Source: Verrucomicrobiales bacterium (GTDB lineage: Bacteria; Verrucomicrobiota; Verrucomicrobiia; Limisphaerales; UBA9464). From it: a stretch of DNA of 64,000 nt. The stretch lies in NCBI GenBank assembly GCA_027488845.1, contig JAIYBC010000023.1, forward strand, positions 1 to 64,000. The letters run 5' to 3'. Position 1 is the first letter of the stretch. Each line of letters starts with the position of its first letter. Under the pieces are notes generated by a model. The model was given only the letters and a program-made list of their open reading frames with translations, searched no databases and had not been told where the DNA came from. The position numbers and the translations under genes are program-made. Positions 27,444 through 36,714 of the stretch are shown here, piece by piece.

Positions 27444-28487
27444 TCAGCCTTGGGTGAACGGCTGCGAAGGCGGAACCGGGATGGTGACCTGGATGGAGGC
27501 CGGGCCGTTGACGCCCGAGGCGGCCGCAGTCGGTTCGGCGGATCGTCCGCCGACCTTCGGGGCGACTGCGGCAAGGGCGCCGAGGGTGGATGAACCGCGG
27601 GGCAGGAGGACCAGTTCCGCCTCGCCTCGCAGAAGCCCCTGGACCTCGAGGACCTGGAACAGGGCGTTCTGGATCTCCGGATCGGCCGAGATCTCACGCA
27701 GCGCGGCGCCCACGATCTCGGGGCGGATCGCCCCGGCCTTGGCGAACTCCACCGCCGCCTGCCGGTCCGCGGTGCCGGTGATGACGTTCACCTGGTTCGC
27801 GCCGTCCTGTCGGATGGCCGACGTCACCTGGCGGAGCCGGTTGACCACCTTTTCCTCGATCTGACGGATCATGCCGACGTCCCGGAAGTGGACCTTCCGG
27901 ATGTAGACCGATCCGAGGAGGTAGCCCCATTCCTGGGATTTGGCGCAGACCTCGTCGCGGACCGTCTGGCTCATGACGTGGCGGTTCACCAGCATGTCGC
28001 CGAGCCGGAGGTTGCTGAGGCAGCGGACGGTGGCGTTGCTCACGTTGGCGGCGAGGGATCCGCGGGGGTCGGCGTTGCGGAAGAGGTAGGCGACCGGATC
28101 GTTGACGTACATCTCGTACCAGACGCCGATGCCCATCGGGGCGCCTTCCTCGGAGTTCACCGGTTGGCTGCGCAGGTAGTCCTGATACAGGCGGAGGTCG
28201 ACCGTCTCGACGCGGCCCAGCCACCGGACGATCAGCGCCCGCCAACCCAGGCGGGACCAGAGGAAGTGGATCCCCGGTTCGTCGAGGATGCCGATGACCT
28301 TGCCGAAGAGGACGAACACCTGGCAGCGGCGTTCGCGGACGATGGTGTACACGCCGGCGAGACGTAGCATCCAGAGCAGGAAGGGCACGCCGCCGGCCAG
28401 CAGCATGAACGAGGCGACGGCGGCCACCGCGAAGGTGGCAAAGCCGCCGGATCCGAAGCGCTGGGACAGATCAGGCAGGTCATTCAT
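27444..28487 (-). CDS. SPFH/Band-7 membrane protein (HflC/stomatin-like)
   Basis: 347 residues from ATG 28487. An earlier in-frame ATG exists, but this one has GGAGGT seven bases upstream and overlaps the preceding stop (ATGAATGA). An N-terminal membrane helix (FATFAVAAVASFMLLAGGVPFLLWML) is followed by the SPFH domain (YTIVRERRCQVFVLFGKVIG...). A coiled-coil follows around EEKVVNRLRQVTSAIRQDGA with the typical AAVEFAKAGAIRP. The C-terminal tail is Ala/Pro-rich. SPFH proteins form large membrane-associated cages that organise microdomains or regulate proteases such as FtsH. The gene partners the next one upstream, as HflK and HflC do; a specific assignment is not secure. Confidence 0.8.
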   Translation of the reverse strand: MNDLPDLSQRFGSGGFATFAVAAVASFMLLAGGVPFLLWMLRLAGVYTIVRERRCQVFVLFGKVIGILDEPGIHFLWSRLGWRALIVRWLGRVETVDLRLYQDYLRSQPVNSEEGAPMGIGVWYEMYVNDPVAYLFRNADPRGSLAANVSNATVRCLSNLRLGDMLVNRHVMSQTVRDEVCAKSQEWGYLLGSVYIRKVHFRDVGMIRQIEEKVVNRLRQVTSAIRQDGANQVNVITGTADRQAAVEFAKAGAIRPEIVGAALREISADPEIQNALFQVLEVQGLLRGEAELVLLPRGSSTLGALAAVAPKVGGRSAEPTAAASGVNGPASIQVTIPVPPSQPFTQG

Positions 28488-29472
28488 GGTCCACCTCCAC
28501 AAAAGCCCGGCGTGCGCGGCTGAAGAGGCTCAGGCGCACGTTGCGGACATAGGCCTCGACCGCGGGCTGGCCGCTTCGACGGAGGTCGGTGAGCTGCCGG
28601 GCGAGGGCCCGGATCGGTTCCACCTCGGCCTGCGCCCGCAGCGTCTCGATCTCCACGGCGCGGCGTGACTGGACCAGCTTCTGGTCGGCACCGGCGTGGG
28701 CGAGGCTGATGTCCGAGGAAACCTGGTTGTAGGCGGTGTTGATCGCGGCGAGCGCGGACTCCACCTCGTGGGGTGGGTCGATGCCGGTGATGAGTGAGGC
28801 GTCGAGGGTGATGCCGTATCGGGCTGCGCTGGACCGACACTCGCGGTCCATGTGCTCGTTGAGGTCGCGCAGGTTCTTCCGGAGGTCGTTGATCGAAACG
28901 CCGATCGCCGCGCCGTGTGCCGTCGGCTCCGTGCCGTCGGCCACCTCGCCGGGCGGCGCCTCGAAGTTGGCGATACGTTCGCGGAGCACCGAGACGAAGT
29001 AGCCCATCACATGGACGATCGGATACTTCACCCCGAAGAGGTAGGCGTAGAGGTTGCGATCGCTGACCCGGTAGCGGATCTGGCCGCTGAGTCCGGTGTT
29101 GAGCTGGTCCTTGGTCACCGCCTCGAGGATCGCGCCCTGGCGGTTGGCCGAGGGTTGCTCGGGATCGGCGGCCATCGAGATGGTCTGGGTGGCGACGGTC
29201 ACCTTGTGGACCTCCTCCCACGGCCACTTGAAGTAGGGACCACCCGCCGGGATGACCCGGACCTGCGGGTAGCGGTAGCGCTCACGTTCTTCCGGACGGA
29301 GGTCCGCAGAGATCGGATCGTCGAGGGTGGTGGCCCCTTCGATCCGTTCCGCACGCCCGAAGCGGGTCTTCACCGCCCGTTCATTCTGGTCGACGGTGTA
29401 GAATCCGGTCAGCACCACCCGCAGCACGAGCCAGGCGAGCAGTCCGACGCAGCATCCGAGGAATAGAGCCAT
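28480..29472 (-). CDS. SPFH/Band-7 membrane protein (HflK-like)
   Basis: 330 residues. An N-terminal membrane helix (LFLGCCVGLLAWLVLRVVL) leads directly to the Band-7 start FYTVDQNERAVKTRFGRAER, close to HflK (YTI.E.ERGVVTRFGK). WPWEEVHKV and a VTKDQLNTGLSGQIRYRV-type core strand follow, then an alpha-helical C-terminal half with QKLVQSRRAVEIETLRAQAE. It is the first gene of a two-gene unit with an 8-base overlap. The 141-base gap to the divergently transcribed carboxypeptidase gene should hold both promoters. No ftsH or nfeD is adjacent, so the usual genomic clues to function are missing. Confidence 0.82.
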   Translation of the reverse strand: MALFLGCCVGLLAWLVLRVVLTGFYTVDQNERAVKTRFGRAERIEGATTLDDPISADLRPEERERYRYPQVRVIPAGGPYFKWPWEEVHKVTVATQTISMAADPEQPSANRQGAILEAVTKDQLNTGLSGQIRYRVSDRNLYAYLFGVKYPIVHVMGYFVSVLRERIANFEAPPGEVADGTEPTAHGAAIGVSINDLRKNLRDLNEHMDRECRSSAARYGITLDASLITGIDPPHEVESALAAINTAYNQVSSDISLAHAGADQKLVQSRRAVEIETLRAQAEVEPIRALARQLTDLRRSGQPAVEAYVRNVRLSLFSRARRAFVEVDHE

Positions 29473-29613
29473 GGTGTTGGGGAAAGTTTCGCCGACTCCA
29501 AAACCCTACGGACAAGCGTCCGTCATCCAAGTGCGAATTGACTCCGGCATTCCAACCGGCCGGCTCCGGCCTTCGCCATTGCAGGGATCGGCAGGGCTCG
29601 GCGACCTTGGTCC

Positions 29614-31164
29614 ATGCGCCTGACCCAACGCCTCCTATTCCTGCTTCTTCTGGGGACGGTCCTTGTCCATGCCGAGGACGCCGCACCGAAGCCCGACTCC
29701 AAGCCGGAGTCCAAGGACGGGACGTCGTCCAAGGAGGAAACCAAGGCGAAAGAGGTTCCGGATCGCAGGAGCGTGACCGAGCACGAGTTGACGGTCGGTG
29801 GCCGGAAGATCGCGTTCACCGCGACGGCGGGCCTCCAGACCCTCAGGGATGCGGGCGGCAAACCCACCGCGGAGATCTTCCACATCGCCTACACCCGAAA
29901 GGGGGCCACCAATCCCGCCGCGAGGCCGTTGACGTTTTCCTTCAACGGCGGGCCCGGCTCCTCGTCCGTGTGGCTCCATCTCGGCCTGCTGGGTCCGAAG
30001 CGCGTGCGTCTTCGCGATGACGGATTCGCGGTGCCGCCTCCATACGAGTTGGTGGACAACGAGTCGTCCCTCTTGGATGAGACGGACCTGGTCTTCATCG
30101 ACCCCGTCGGGACCGGTTACAGCCGTGCGACGAAGCCGGAGGAAGCCCGGAACTTCTATGGGGTCAACGAGGACGCCCGGAGCATCGGCGAGTTCATCCG
30201 GTTGTACGTGACGCGGAACGGCCGTTGGTCGTCGCCGAAGTTCCTCATCGGGGAGAGTTATGGCACCACGCGCGCGGCGGCACTCAGCGGTGAGCTGCTG
30301 GGGACGCACCGGATGAACCTCAACGGCATCATGCTGGTTTCGACGGTGCTGAACTTCCAGACGATCTGGGGCGGCGAGGGCAACGACCTGCCGCACGTGC
30401 TCTACCTTCCGAGCTACGCGGCGACCGCGTGGTACCACAAGAAGCTGGCGCCGGAACTCCAGGCCAAGCCGTTGTCGGAGGTGTTGAAGGAAGCCGAGGA
30501 GTTCGCCGTGGGCGACTACAACCAGGCGCTGCTGCTCGGCTCCGGGCTGGATTCCGCGCGCAGGACCGCGGTGGTGCGGCGGATGTCCCGGCTCACCGGG
30601 CTTGCCGAATCGTTCGTCGAGGCCTCGGACCTCCGAGTTTCGCTTTCCCGCTTCAACGCCGAGCTGCTCCGCGACCGACGGCTGGTGACGGGCCGCTTCG
30701 ACAGCCGCTACACCGGCCCGGCCCGGGACCCGCTGAGCCGTCAGGCGGAGCGGGATCCGAGCGGCGACGCCGTCTTCAGCGCGTTCGCCTCCACCTTCAA
30801 CCACTACGTGCGCGAGGTGCTCAAGTTCGAGGACGACCGGCCGTACCACGTGCTGGCCGGGGTCGGTCCTTGGAACTGGGACGCCGAGAACCAGTTCGCC
30901 AACGTCAGCGAGATCCTCGCCGAGAGCATGGCCTCGAACCCGTTCCTGAAGGTCCATGTCTCGAACGGCTACTACGACATGGCCACGCCCTACTTCGCGA
31001 CCCGCTACACCTTCAACCACATGCGCCTCCCGCCGGAGCTTCTTCGGAACATCACCCAGGACGACTACACGGCCGGACACATGATGTACCTGAATCGGCC
31101 GGACCTGGAGAAGCAGAAGGCCGACCTCTCCCGCTTCATCCGGGCCGCGGCACCTCCGAAGTGA
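29614..31164 (+). CDS. Secreted serine carboxypeptidase-like protein (peptidase S10)
   Basis: 516 residues. A signal peptide (RLTQRLLFLLLLGTVLVHA) is followed by a charged Lys/Glu/Ser linker of ~40 residues. The alpha/beta-hydrolase S10 core has the oxyanion motif NGGPGSSS and the nucleophile elbow GESYG with Ser215. Asp455 is in NGYYDMATPY and His489 in AGHMMY, so the triad is complete and the length is normal. S10 enzymes remove C-terminal residues from peptides, usually in acidic or extracytoplasmic settings. The gene is alone, divergent from the SPFH pair. With the DsbD-type reductase and the S8 protease nearby it adds to an extracytoplasmic protein-processing theme, though no operon link is seen. 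Confidence 0.9.
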   Translation: MRLTQRLLFLLLLGTVLVHAEDAAPKPDSKPESKDGTSSKEETKAKEVPDRRSVTEHELTVGGRKIAFTATAGLQTLRDAGGKPTAEIFHIAYTRKGATNPAARPLTFSFNGGPGSSSVWLHLGLLGPKRVRLRDDGFAVPPPYELVDNESSLLDETDLVFIDPVGTGYSRATKPEEARNFYGVNEDARSIGEFIRLYVTRNGRWSSPKFLIGESYGTTRAAALSGELLGTHRMNLNGIMLVSTVLNFQTIWGGEGNDLPHVLYLPSYAATAWYHKKLAPELQAKPLSEVLKEAEEFAVGDYNQALLLGSGLDSARRTAVVRRMSRLTGLAESFVEASDLRVSLSRFNAELLRDRRLVTGRFDSRYTGPARDPLSRQAERDPSGDAVFSAFASTFNHYVREVLKFEDDRPYHVLAGVGPWNWDAENQFANVSEILAESMASNPFLKVHVSNGYYDMATPYFATRYTFNHMRLPPELLRNITQDDYTAGHMMYLNRPDLEKQKADLSRFIRAAAPPK

Positions 31165-31189
31165 TCGGGGAGAAGTTCCCGCTGGCGTT

Positions 31190-31206
31190 GAGGCGACGCG
31201 CGCCTC
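31190..31206. terminator. Small hairpin between the carboxypeptidase gene and tRNA-Pro
   Basis: GAGGCG (31190-31195) pairs with CGCCTC (31201-31206) around a 5-base loop. No T-run follows on either strand, so it is at best a weak or factor-dependent terminator. Confidence 0.25.
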
Positions 31207-31281
31207 CCGAAAAGGACCTGGTGGGCCGTCGGGACATGGCGCCTCGGAAAAGTGGAAACGGAAGGGGAAGCGAGGGGAAGA

Positions 31282-31358
31282 TGGTCGGGGCGGTGAGATT
31301 TGAACTCACGACCTTCTGAACCCCATTCAGACGCGCTACCAAGCTACGCTACGCCCCG
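31282..31358 (-). tRNA. tRNA-Pro(GGG)
   Basis: 77 bases including an encoded CCA. The acceptor stem is CGGGGCG/CGCCCCG with discriminator A. The D-arm region contains AGCTTGGTAGCGC. The anticodon stem TCTGA/TCAGA encloses loop ATGGGGT, so the anticodon is GGG (31324-31322) with U33 and G37. The T-arm is GTGAG TTCAAAT CTCAC. All arms pair fully. Confidence 0.97.
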
Positions 31359-31516
31359 ACCAGTGCTGTCGAAACAGCCCGCGGAATATCCAAGAACAGC
31401 ACCTTGGGAGCAAGCGTGCATTCGAACGGAATCATTTTTCGCCGAGGGCATCCGTTCGCCGCGATTCCAAGCCCGGTGGAGCCGGAGACGGTCCGTCGAC
31501 CGCTGCCGTTTCCGTC

Positions 31517-33238
31517 TCAGGCCGGCTCCGCGATCAGATCGTAGTCGGTGTGCCCGACGATCCGGACCTGTGCGAAACGTCCGATGGGCAGCTTGCCGCG
31601 GATGTACACCCGTCCATCGATGTCGGGTGCGTCCGCCTCGCCGCGGGCGACGAGGTAGCGTCCCTTGAGCTGGCCCATGCCGGCGTCACCGCCGCGGATG
31701 AGACCATGCTCCCAGGAGCTGATGTCGGCCTTCGCCAGTTCCTTCGCCGAGGCCTCTCCCTCGACCAGGACCTTCAGGGTCCGTCCGACGAAGGACTCGG
31801 ACACCGAAACGGCCACCTGATGCTGCGCAGCCATGGCCAGTTCCCGGCGCTTCTGCCGCAGCCGAGGCGTGAGCTGCTTCTCCATCTTCCCGGCGACCGT
31901 CCCGTCCTCCTTCGAATAGGCGAACACGCCGAGGCGTTCGAAGCGGGTCTCCTCGATGAAGCGGAGCAGGGTCTTGAAATGGGTCTCCGTCTCGCCCGGG
32001 AAGCCGACGATGAAGGTGGTCCGGATCGCGATCCCCGGGATGCCCGCACGGATCTTGGCGATCAGGTCGCGGATGTACTGGCCCGAGGTCTCGCGCCGCA
32101 TCCGGGTGAGCATCTCGTCGTGGATGTGCTGCAGCGGCATGTCCACGTAGCGGGCCACCTTCGGACATTCGGCGATGGTCCGGATCAGCTCGTCGGTCCA
32201 GTGGGCCGGATGGGTGTAGAGGAGCCGGATCCAGAAGTCGCCCTTCAGCGCGTTCAGTTCCCGCAGCAGCGTGCAAAGTGTCGTGGCGTCGGCCGGCAAT
32301 GCCTGTGTGGCCGCGGTGAAGCGGTCGGGGGAGGCGATGGCCCGGCTGTGGTTCGGACGCAGGTCGAGTCCGTAGTAGGTGGAATCCTGGGAAATCAGGT
32401 TCAGCTCCCGAACGCCGTCCGCGATGAGCGCCCTGGCCTCGGCGACGACGTCCCGCTGCGGCCGGCTCCGGTGGGAACCGCGCATGCGTGGGATGATGCA
32501 GAAGCTGCAGGGATGGTTGCAGCCCTCGGCGATCTTGACGTAGGCGAAGTGTCCCGGCGTCAGACGGAAGCGCGGCGTCTCGAACTGTGGGATGTAGAGC
32601 GGACGGACGGTGACGTCCACCGAGGGGCCCGCGGGTTTCGACGGGACTGTCAGTGTGATCCGTGTCTTGCCGGACTTCGCGGTCCCCTGTGCGGGTTCCT
32701 CGTCGTGGTCGTGCGAATGGGCCGGGGCCTGGGCGGCGATCTGCTGGAGGCGTCCCTTCACGGCCTTCGCAACCGACGGATCCGCCGGCGCGGGCGGTGC
32801 CACGCGGGTGGCCCGCTTGGTGATGGCGTCCTCGACGAGACGGCCGACCTGTTCCACCTGGTCGATGCCCATGAAGACGTCGACCTCGGGCATCAGCTTG
32901 GGCAGCTCGTCCCGGAACCGCTGGGGCATGCAGCCGGAGACGATGAGCGCCTGGCCACGGTTGGAGGCCTCGCGCAGCGCGTTGTGCTCGAGGATGGTGT
33001 CGACGGACTCCTCCTGGGCGGCGTCGATGAAGGAGCAGGTGTTGACGATCACCGCGTCGGCCTGGCTGGCGTCGTTGACGATCTCGACCCCGCTCTTGAG
33101 CAGCGAGCCGAGCATGATCTCGGCGTCGACCAGGTTCTTGGCGCAGCCGAGGGAGACGAGTCCGACGCGGCGGGGGCGCGGGGCGGACGTTTTCAGTTGG
33201 GCCGTGGCGGCCTTCGACGTGGACTTCGGTTTCGACAC
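31517..33238 (-). CDS. rimO: Ribosomal protein S12 methylthiotransferase RimO
   Basis: A radical-SAM, two [4Fe-4S] cluster enzyme that adds a methylthio group to an Asp of ribosomal protein S12. The N-terminal MTTase domain starts VGLVSLGCAKNLVDAEIMLG, with further cluster cysteines in NTCSFI and SGCMPQR. The radical-SAM motif is GCNHPCSFCIIPRMRG. The C-terminal TRAM-like domain ends in GRFAQVRIVGHTDYDLIAE, typical of RimO. At 573 residues it is ~130 longer than usual. One insertion (~150-215) between the first two domains is rich in His, Asp, Lys and Pro (HSHDHDEEPAQG); another (~290-320) follows the SQDSTYYG motif. The N-terminal ~22 residues are a basic extension. Confidence 0.95.
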   Translation of the reverse strand: MSKPKSTSKAATAQLKTSAPRPRRVGLVSLGCAKNLVDAEIMLGSLLKSGVEIVNDASQADAVIVNTCSFIDAAQEESVDTILEHNALREASNRGQALIVSGCMPQRFRDELPKLMPEVDVFMGIDQVEQVGRLVEDAITKRATRVAPPAPADPSVAKAVKGRLQQIAAQAPAHSHDHDEEPAQGTAKSGKTRITLTVPSKPAGPSVDVTVRPLYIPQFETPRFRLTPGHFAYVKIAEGCNHPCSFCIIPRMRGSHRSRPQRDVVAEARALIADGVRELNLISQDSTYYGLDLRPNHSRAIASPDRFTAATQALPADATTLCTLLRELNALKGDFWIRLLYTHPAHWTDELIRTIAECPKVARYVDMPLQHIHDEMLTRMRRETSGQYIRDLIAKIRAGIPGIAIRTTFIVGFPGETETHFKTLLRFIEETRFERLGVFAYSKEDGTVAGKMEKQLTPRLRQKRRELAMAAQHQVAVSVSESFVGRTLKVLVEGEASAKELAKADISSWEHGLIRGGDAGMGQLKGRYLVARGEADAPDIDGRVYIRGKLPIGRFAQVRIVGHTDYDLIAEPA

Positions 33239-33323
33239 GAGGCCCCAAGAGGGGCGTTTTGGCGGCCGGGATTCAAGAATTCATTGGAGAGCCGTCCCCG
33301 AGGCGCCCCGCAAACCGAAGCGA

Positions 33324-35330
33324 TCAACGTGGCGCCGCGGTGCGAGGAAGGTCGTCGAAGTAGTCCTTCACGGCGCCACGGTAGGCCTTGGGCACCTGGT
33401 CCTCGCTGAGCGCGGCGCGGGCGTCGGACTGGGCGCTGGTGACGGCCTCGGTGAAGCGCACGGCGCTCTCGCCCTTGATTCCCACTCCCCGGAGCTGGAT
33501 CGAAGGCATCGGGGCGCCGGACTGGAACCGGCCGGGGATCTTGGTCGGGCTGAGGTTCCCGGACTGCTTCGGTTCGCGGTCGGTGTTGCCGCGGGCCGCC
33601 CGGTCGGGACGGCTGACCCCGCTGTTGTCCCAGCGGTCCGCGATGGATTCCGGGAAGGCCCACTCGGTGTTCTCCGCCCAGGTGCCGACACCGGAGCCGC
33701 CCTTGTTGCCGCCCGAACCCTTCCCGTCGCCCTTCTCGGCACCGGATCCGGAACCGGTGCGTCCGGAGGCGACCGCGGCCTTGGCCGCCTTGAGGCCCTC
33801 CATGGCGGCCATCAGTTCCTGCGCGTTGCCGGCTTCCGCCATCAGGCGTTCCAGCTCGGCCTTGGCGTCCGCGAGCGCCTTGCCGCTGCCCTGGGTGTCT
33901 CCCCGTCGCGACTTCTCCAGGGCCTCACGCAGTTTCTCGCCGACCTTCCCGTAGTCGGAGGCCGACTTGAGGGAACGCTCCAGCTCCGAACGCGCCTGGT
34001 CCGCCTCGCGGTTGTTTCCACCGTTTCGCCCGAGTTGGGACATCAGGCGATCCAGGGATTCCAAGGCCGGCTCGCCTTCGCCGAACTCCAGCTGCTCGGC
34101 GAGATCGCGGCCCCGGCGTTCCCCGGACTGCTGGAGCCGGGACATCTCGGAGGCCATGTCGGCCATCCGTTCCAGGGACTTCGTGGCCTGCTCGAGGTTC
34201 TTCAGCATCTGATCGGCCCGGGCCTGGGCCAACGCGTCCATGGCCGCCTGGATCTGGGGCAGGTCGAGTCCGAGGGCCTGGGCCTGTTGGGAAAGCGACG
34301 CAAGGGCGGCGGCCGCCTGGGCCTGCGAACCCGCGGTGTCTCCGCCGACCTGGTTGGCGAGCGAGCGCGTCTGCTCGGCCAGGTTGCGGGCCTGGTCCCG
34401 CAGGTCCTCGACGCCCTTCGGATCCGCGGCCGCCTTGGCGCCGAGCACCTCGGAAAGCTGCTGCTGCCGCGCCTTCAAGGCCTCACGCGAGGCGGCGTCG
34501 GCGGCGGAAGCCGGCGTCCGGGCCGCGCGCTCCAAACGGCGCAGGGTCGGGTCCTTCGAGAGCGCCTCGGCCTGTCGGCGCAGCGGATCGGCGGCCTGTG
34601 CGAGGGCGGCGAGCGCCTCGTCGCGTTTCAGCTCGCCCTGTTGGAGTCGGTTGGCCAGCTGCTCCAGGGACTCCAATTCCCGCCGGGCCGACTCGGGGGC
34701 GTTGGTGCGCGACTGACGGGCTTGTCGGACCACCTCGGCAAGGTTCGTCCCGGCGGACTTCATCGCCGCAATCCCTTCCTGTTCCCGCCGTTGTCCGGCG
34801 GTCCGGAACGGCGGCACCCAATGCATGGCAACCAACGCGAGGCCCAGGGCCAGCGCGATCCGCAGCCGCTCGGGCTTCGTGAAGGGCAGGTGACTCCGCG
34901 GATCGACGGCTGCCATCGCCACCGACGCCTCGCGCAGGATCAGGGTCCGCCACTCGGGCGAGGCGTCCTTTCGCGAGGACATCTCCAGCGCGGTGCTCAG
35001 CCGTTCCTTCAATCCCGCAGCGCCGTCGAGCCATCGCGCGGTTTCGATCGGCTTCGACGACGGCAGGACTCCCGCAATGAAGCCGACGGCCGTGCCCGTG
35101 GAGGCCAGCAGGAGAAGGGTCGTCGTTCCGGGATCCGGCACCGGGAAAAGGCGGTGGACCACCACCGCGGCCAGGCCGGCAGCGAGGCCGGCCGCCGTTC
35201 CGGATCCGGCACGGGCGACGCCGCGCACGGCACGTCGCCGACGCTCGGTGCGTCGGAGAAGTTCGAGCAACGGGGCGACATCCTCCATGGCGGTCGAAGC
35301 CTCGCCCGGTGCGGGGGCTTGGCCAGACAA
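33324..35330 (-). CDS. Membrane-anchored coiled-coil protein of unknown function
   Basis: 668 residues; ATG 35288 is a possible later start. The first ~45 residues are cytoplasmic and basic. Two membrane helices follow (about 45-63 and 69-87), then an ~60-residue soluble stretch containing ETARWLDGAAGLKERLSTAL, and a third helix (about 150-168). Residues ~170-560 are almost entirely Ala/Glu/Gln/Arg-rich heptads, interpreted as a long coiled coil outside the membrane. The C-terminus has a Gly/Ser linker and a short folded tail. The layout recalls DUF4175-type proteins found beside MoxR/vWA operons in other phyla, but no such genes are here and I do not assign a family. It lies 85 bases upstream of rimO. 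Confidence 0.75.
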   Translation of the reverse strand: MSGQAPAPGEASTAMEDVAPLLELLRRTERRRRAVRGVARAGSGTAAGLAAGLAAVVVHRLFPVPDPGTTTLLLLASTGTAVGFIAGVLPSSKPIETARWLDGAAGLKERLSTALEMSSRKDASPEWRTLILREASVAMAAVDPRSHLPFTKPERLRIALALGLALVAMHWVPPFRTAGQRREQEGIAAMKSAGTNLAEVVRQARQSRTNAPESARRELESLEQLANRLQQGELKRDEALAALAQAADPLRRQAEALSKDPTLRRLERAARTPASAADAASREALKARQQQLSEVLGAKAAADPKGVEDLRDQARNLAEQTRSLANQVGGDTAGSQAQAAAALASLSQQAQALGLDLPQIQAAMDALAQARADQMLKNLEQATKSLERMADMASEMSRLQQSGERRGRDLAEQLEFGEGEPALESLDRLMSQLGRNGGNNREADQARSELERSLKSASDYGKVGEKLREALEKSRRGDTQGSGKALADAKAELERLMAEAGNAQELMAAMEGLKAAKAAVASGRTGSGSGAEKGDGKGSGGNKGGSGVGTWAENTEWAFPESIADRWDNSGVSRPDRAARGNTDREPKQSGNLSPTKIPGRFQSGAPMPSIQLRGVGIKGESAVRFTEAVTSAQSDARAALSEDQVPKAYRGAVKDYFDDLPRTAAPR

Positions 35331-35372
35331 AACCAGGCCGGCTTCGACGTTGCGAAGCGTGCGCCGGGCAGC

Positions 35373-36614
35373 TCAGTCCGAAAGGTGGTCCAGGGTCCTG
35401 CGGACCAGCCGGTCGAGTGCCCGCACGGCGAGTTCGAGATGTTCCTCCCGCGTGTCCTCCAGCGGGTTGTGGCTGATGCCATGGAGACTCTGGACGAAGA
35501 GCATCGCGGTCGGGATGCCGGCCCGGACCATCTCCGAGGCGTCGTGGAGCGGGCCCGACGGGAGGCGGATCGGGGCTGCGCCGACGTCGCGGATCGCGGC
35601 GTCCGCAAGGTCGATCAGCATGGGACTGAACGGAGCGGGATCGATCCGGAGAAGGCGTTCCCAACGGACTTGGACCCGGGCCTCGCGGGCGAACCGTTCC
35701 GAGGATTCCCGGGCTTCGGTCCACATGGCGGCCAGCGCCGCGGGATCGAGGTGACGTTGGTCGAGCGTGAGCCGGCATTCGGCCACCACGCTGGTTGGGA
35801 TGCCGGGGGAGGTGGCGCAGGAACCGATCGTGCAGACACCGCCATGGCGTTGGGCGATGGGATAGACCTCCTGTCCCAGCCGGGCTGCGGCGAGGAATGC
35901 GTCGTGCCGGCGTGCCATGGGCGTGCTGCCGGAATGGGCCGCCTGGCCGGTGAAGGTGATGGCGTGGCGTTCGACTCCGAAGGTGCCCAGCACCGCACCG
36001 AGCGGCTGGTCGAGGTCGAGCAGGACGGGGCCCTGTTCGATGTGCAGTTCCAGGTAGGCGGCGGCCTGGTCCAGTTCGCGCCGGGCGTCGTGAAGGCGTT
36101 CGAGGTCGATTCCGTGTTCGGCGAGCACCGCGGGCAGGGTGAGGCCGTCCTTGTCGCGGAGCGTGCGTGCCGCATCGAGGTCCAGCGTGCCGGAGCAGGC
36201 CGAAGATCCGAAGAGGCTGCGGCCGAACCGGGCGCCTTCCTCGTCGGCCCAGTCCACGAGCCGCACCGTGAGCGGAGGCCCTTCGGGATGTTCCGAAGCG
36301 AGCCGTCGCACCACCTCCAGGCCGGCGAGCAGGTCCAGCGCGCCGTCGAGCCAGCCGCCGTTGGGGACCGAATCGAGGTGTCCACCCAGGATCAGGGTCC
36401 TGGATGAACGTCCGTGGAACGTGGACCAGAGATTGCCGGCCGCGTCGCGGCGGGTCTCCAGCGGGAGGCCCGCCAGCAGGTTGGAATACCACTCTCGGGC
36501 ACGCGTCCATCCCGGGGTGAAGGCCACGCGCTGGGCCCCGCCGTCCACCGAGGTCTTGGCCCGCAGTTCCCGCAGGTCCCTCAGGACGCGTCTTGGGTCG
36601 GGTTGACTTTGCAT
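35373..36614 (-). CDS. M20-family N-carbamoyl-amino-acid/beta-ureidopropionase-type amidohydrolase
   Basis: 413 residues, a zinc-dependent enzyme of the allantoate/N-carbamoyl amidohydrolase branch of M20. Visible metal ligands are His and Asp in GGHLDSVPNGGWLDGALD, Glu in ADEEGARFG, His in LHIEQGPVL, and the C-terminal His in LHGISHNPLE. Substrate-binding features of the branch (SGPLHDASEM, SGSTPMARRHDAF) are present. It is divergent from the preA and hydantoinase genes. In the reductive pyrimidine pathway the third step, hydrolysis of N-carbamoyl-beta-alanine, is done by such an enzyme, which is the likeliest role. N-carbamoyl-L-amino acids or allantoate are alternatives that sequence alone cannot exclude. 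Confidence 0.85.
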   Translation of the reverse strand: MQSQPDPRRVLRDLRELRAKTSVDGGAQRVAFTPGWTRAREWYSNLLAGLPLETRRDAAGNLWSTFHGRSSRTLILGGHLDSVPNGGWLDGALDLLAGLEVVRRLASEHPEGPPLTVRLVDWADEEGARFGRSLFGSSACSGTLDLDAARTLRDKDGLTLPAVLAEHGIDLERLHDARRELDQAAAYLELHIEQGPVLLDLDQPLGAVLGTFGVERHAITFTGQAAHSGSTPMARRHDAFLAAARLGQEVYPIAQRHGGVCTIGSCATSPGIPTSVVAECRLTLDQRHLDPAALAAMWTEARESSERFAREARVQVRWERLLRIDPAPFSPMLIDLADAAIRDVGAAPIRLPSGPLHDASEMVRAGIPTAMLFVQSLHGISHNPLEDTREEHLELAVRALDRLVRRTLDHLSD

Positions 36615-36714
36615 GGACCGGATTCCAATTGTCGGCGATCAGTTGCCTTCGGCCTGACTTCCGCCGGGAGCCAACCTTCCGCGGACGTCGGGACGGACAG
36701 AAGAGAAAAGCTCC

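Noticed and set aside
32610-36407. A 1265-codon plus-strand open frame opposite rimO, the coiled-coil gene and the amidohydrolase gene
   Set aside because: It crosses three well-supported minus-strand genes and an intergenic gap. Composition is typical of an antisense shadow.
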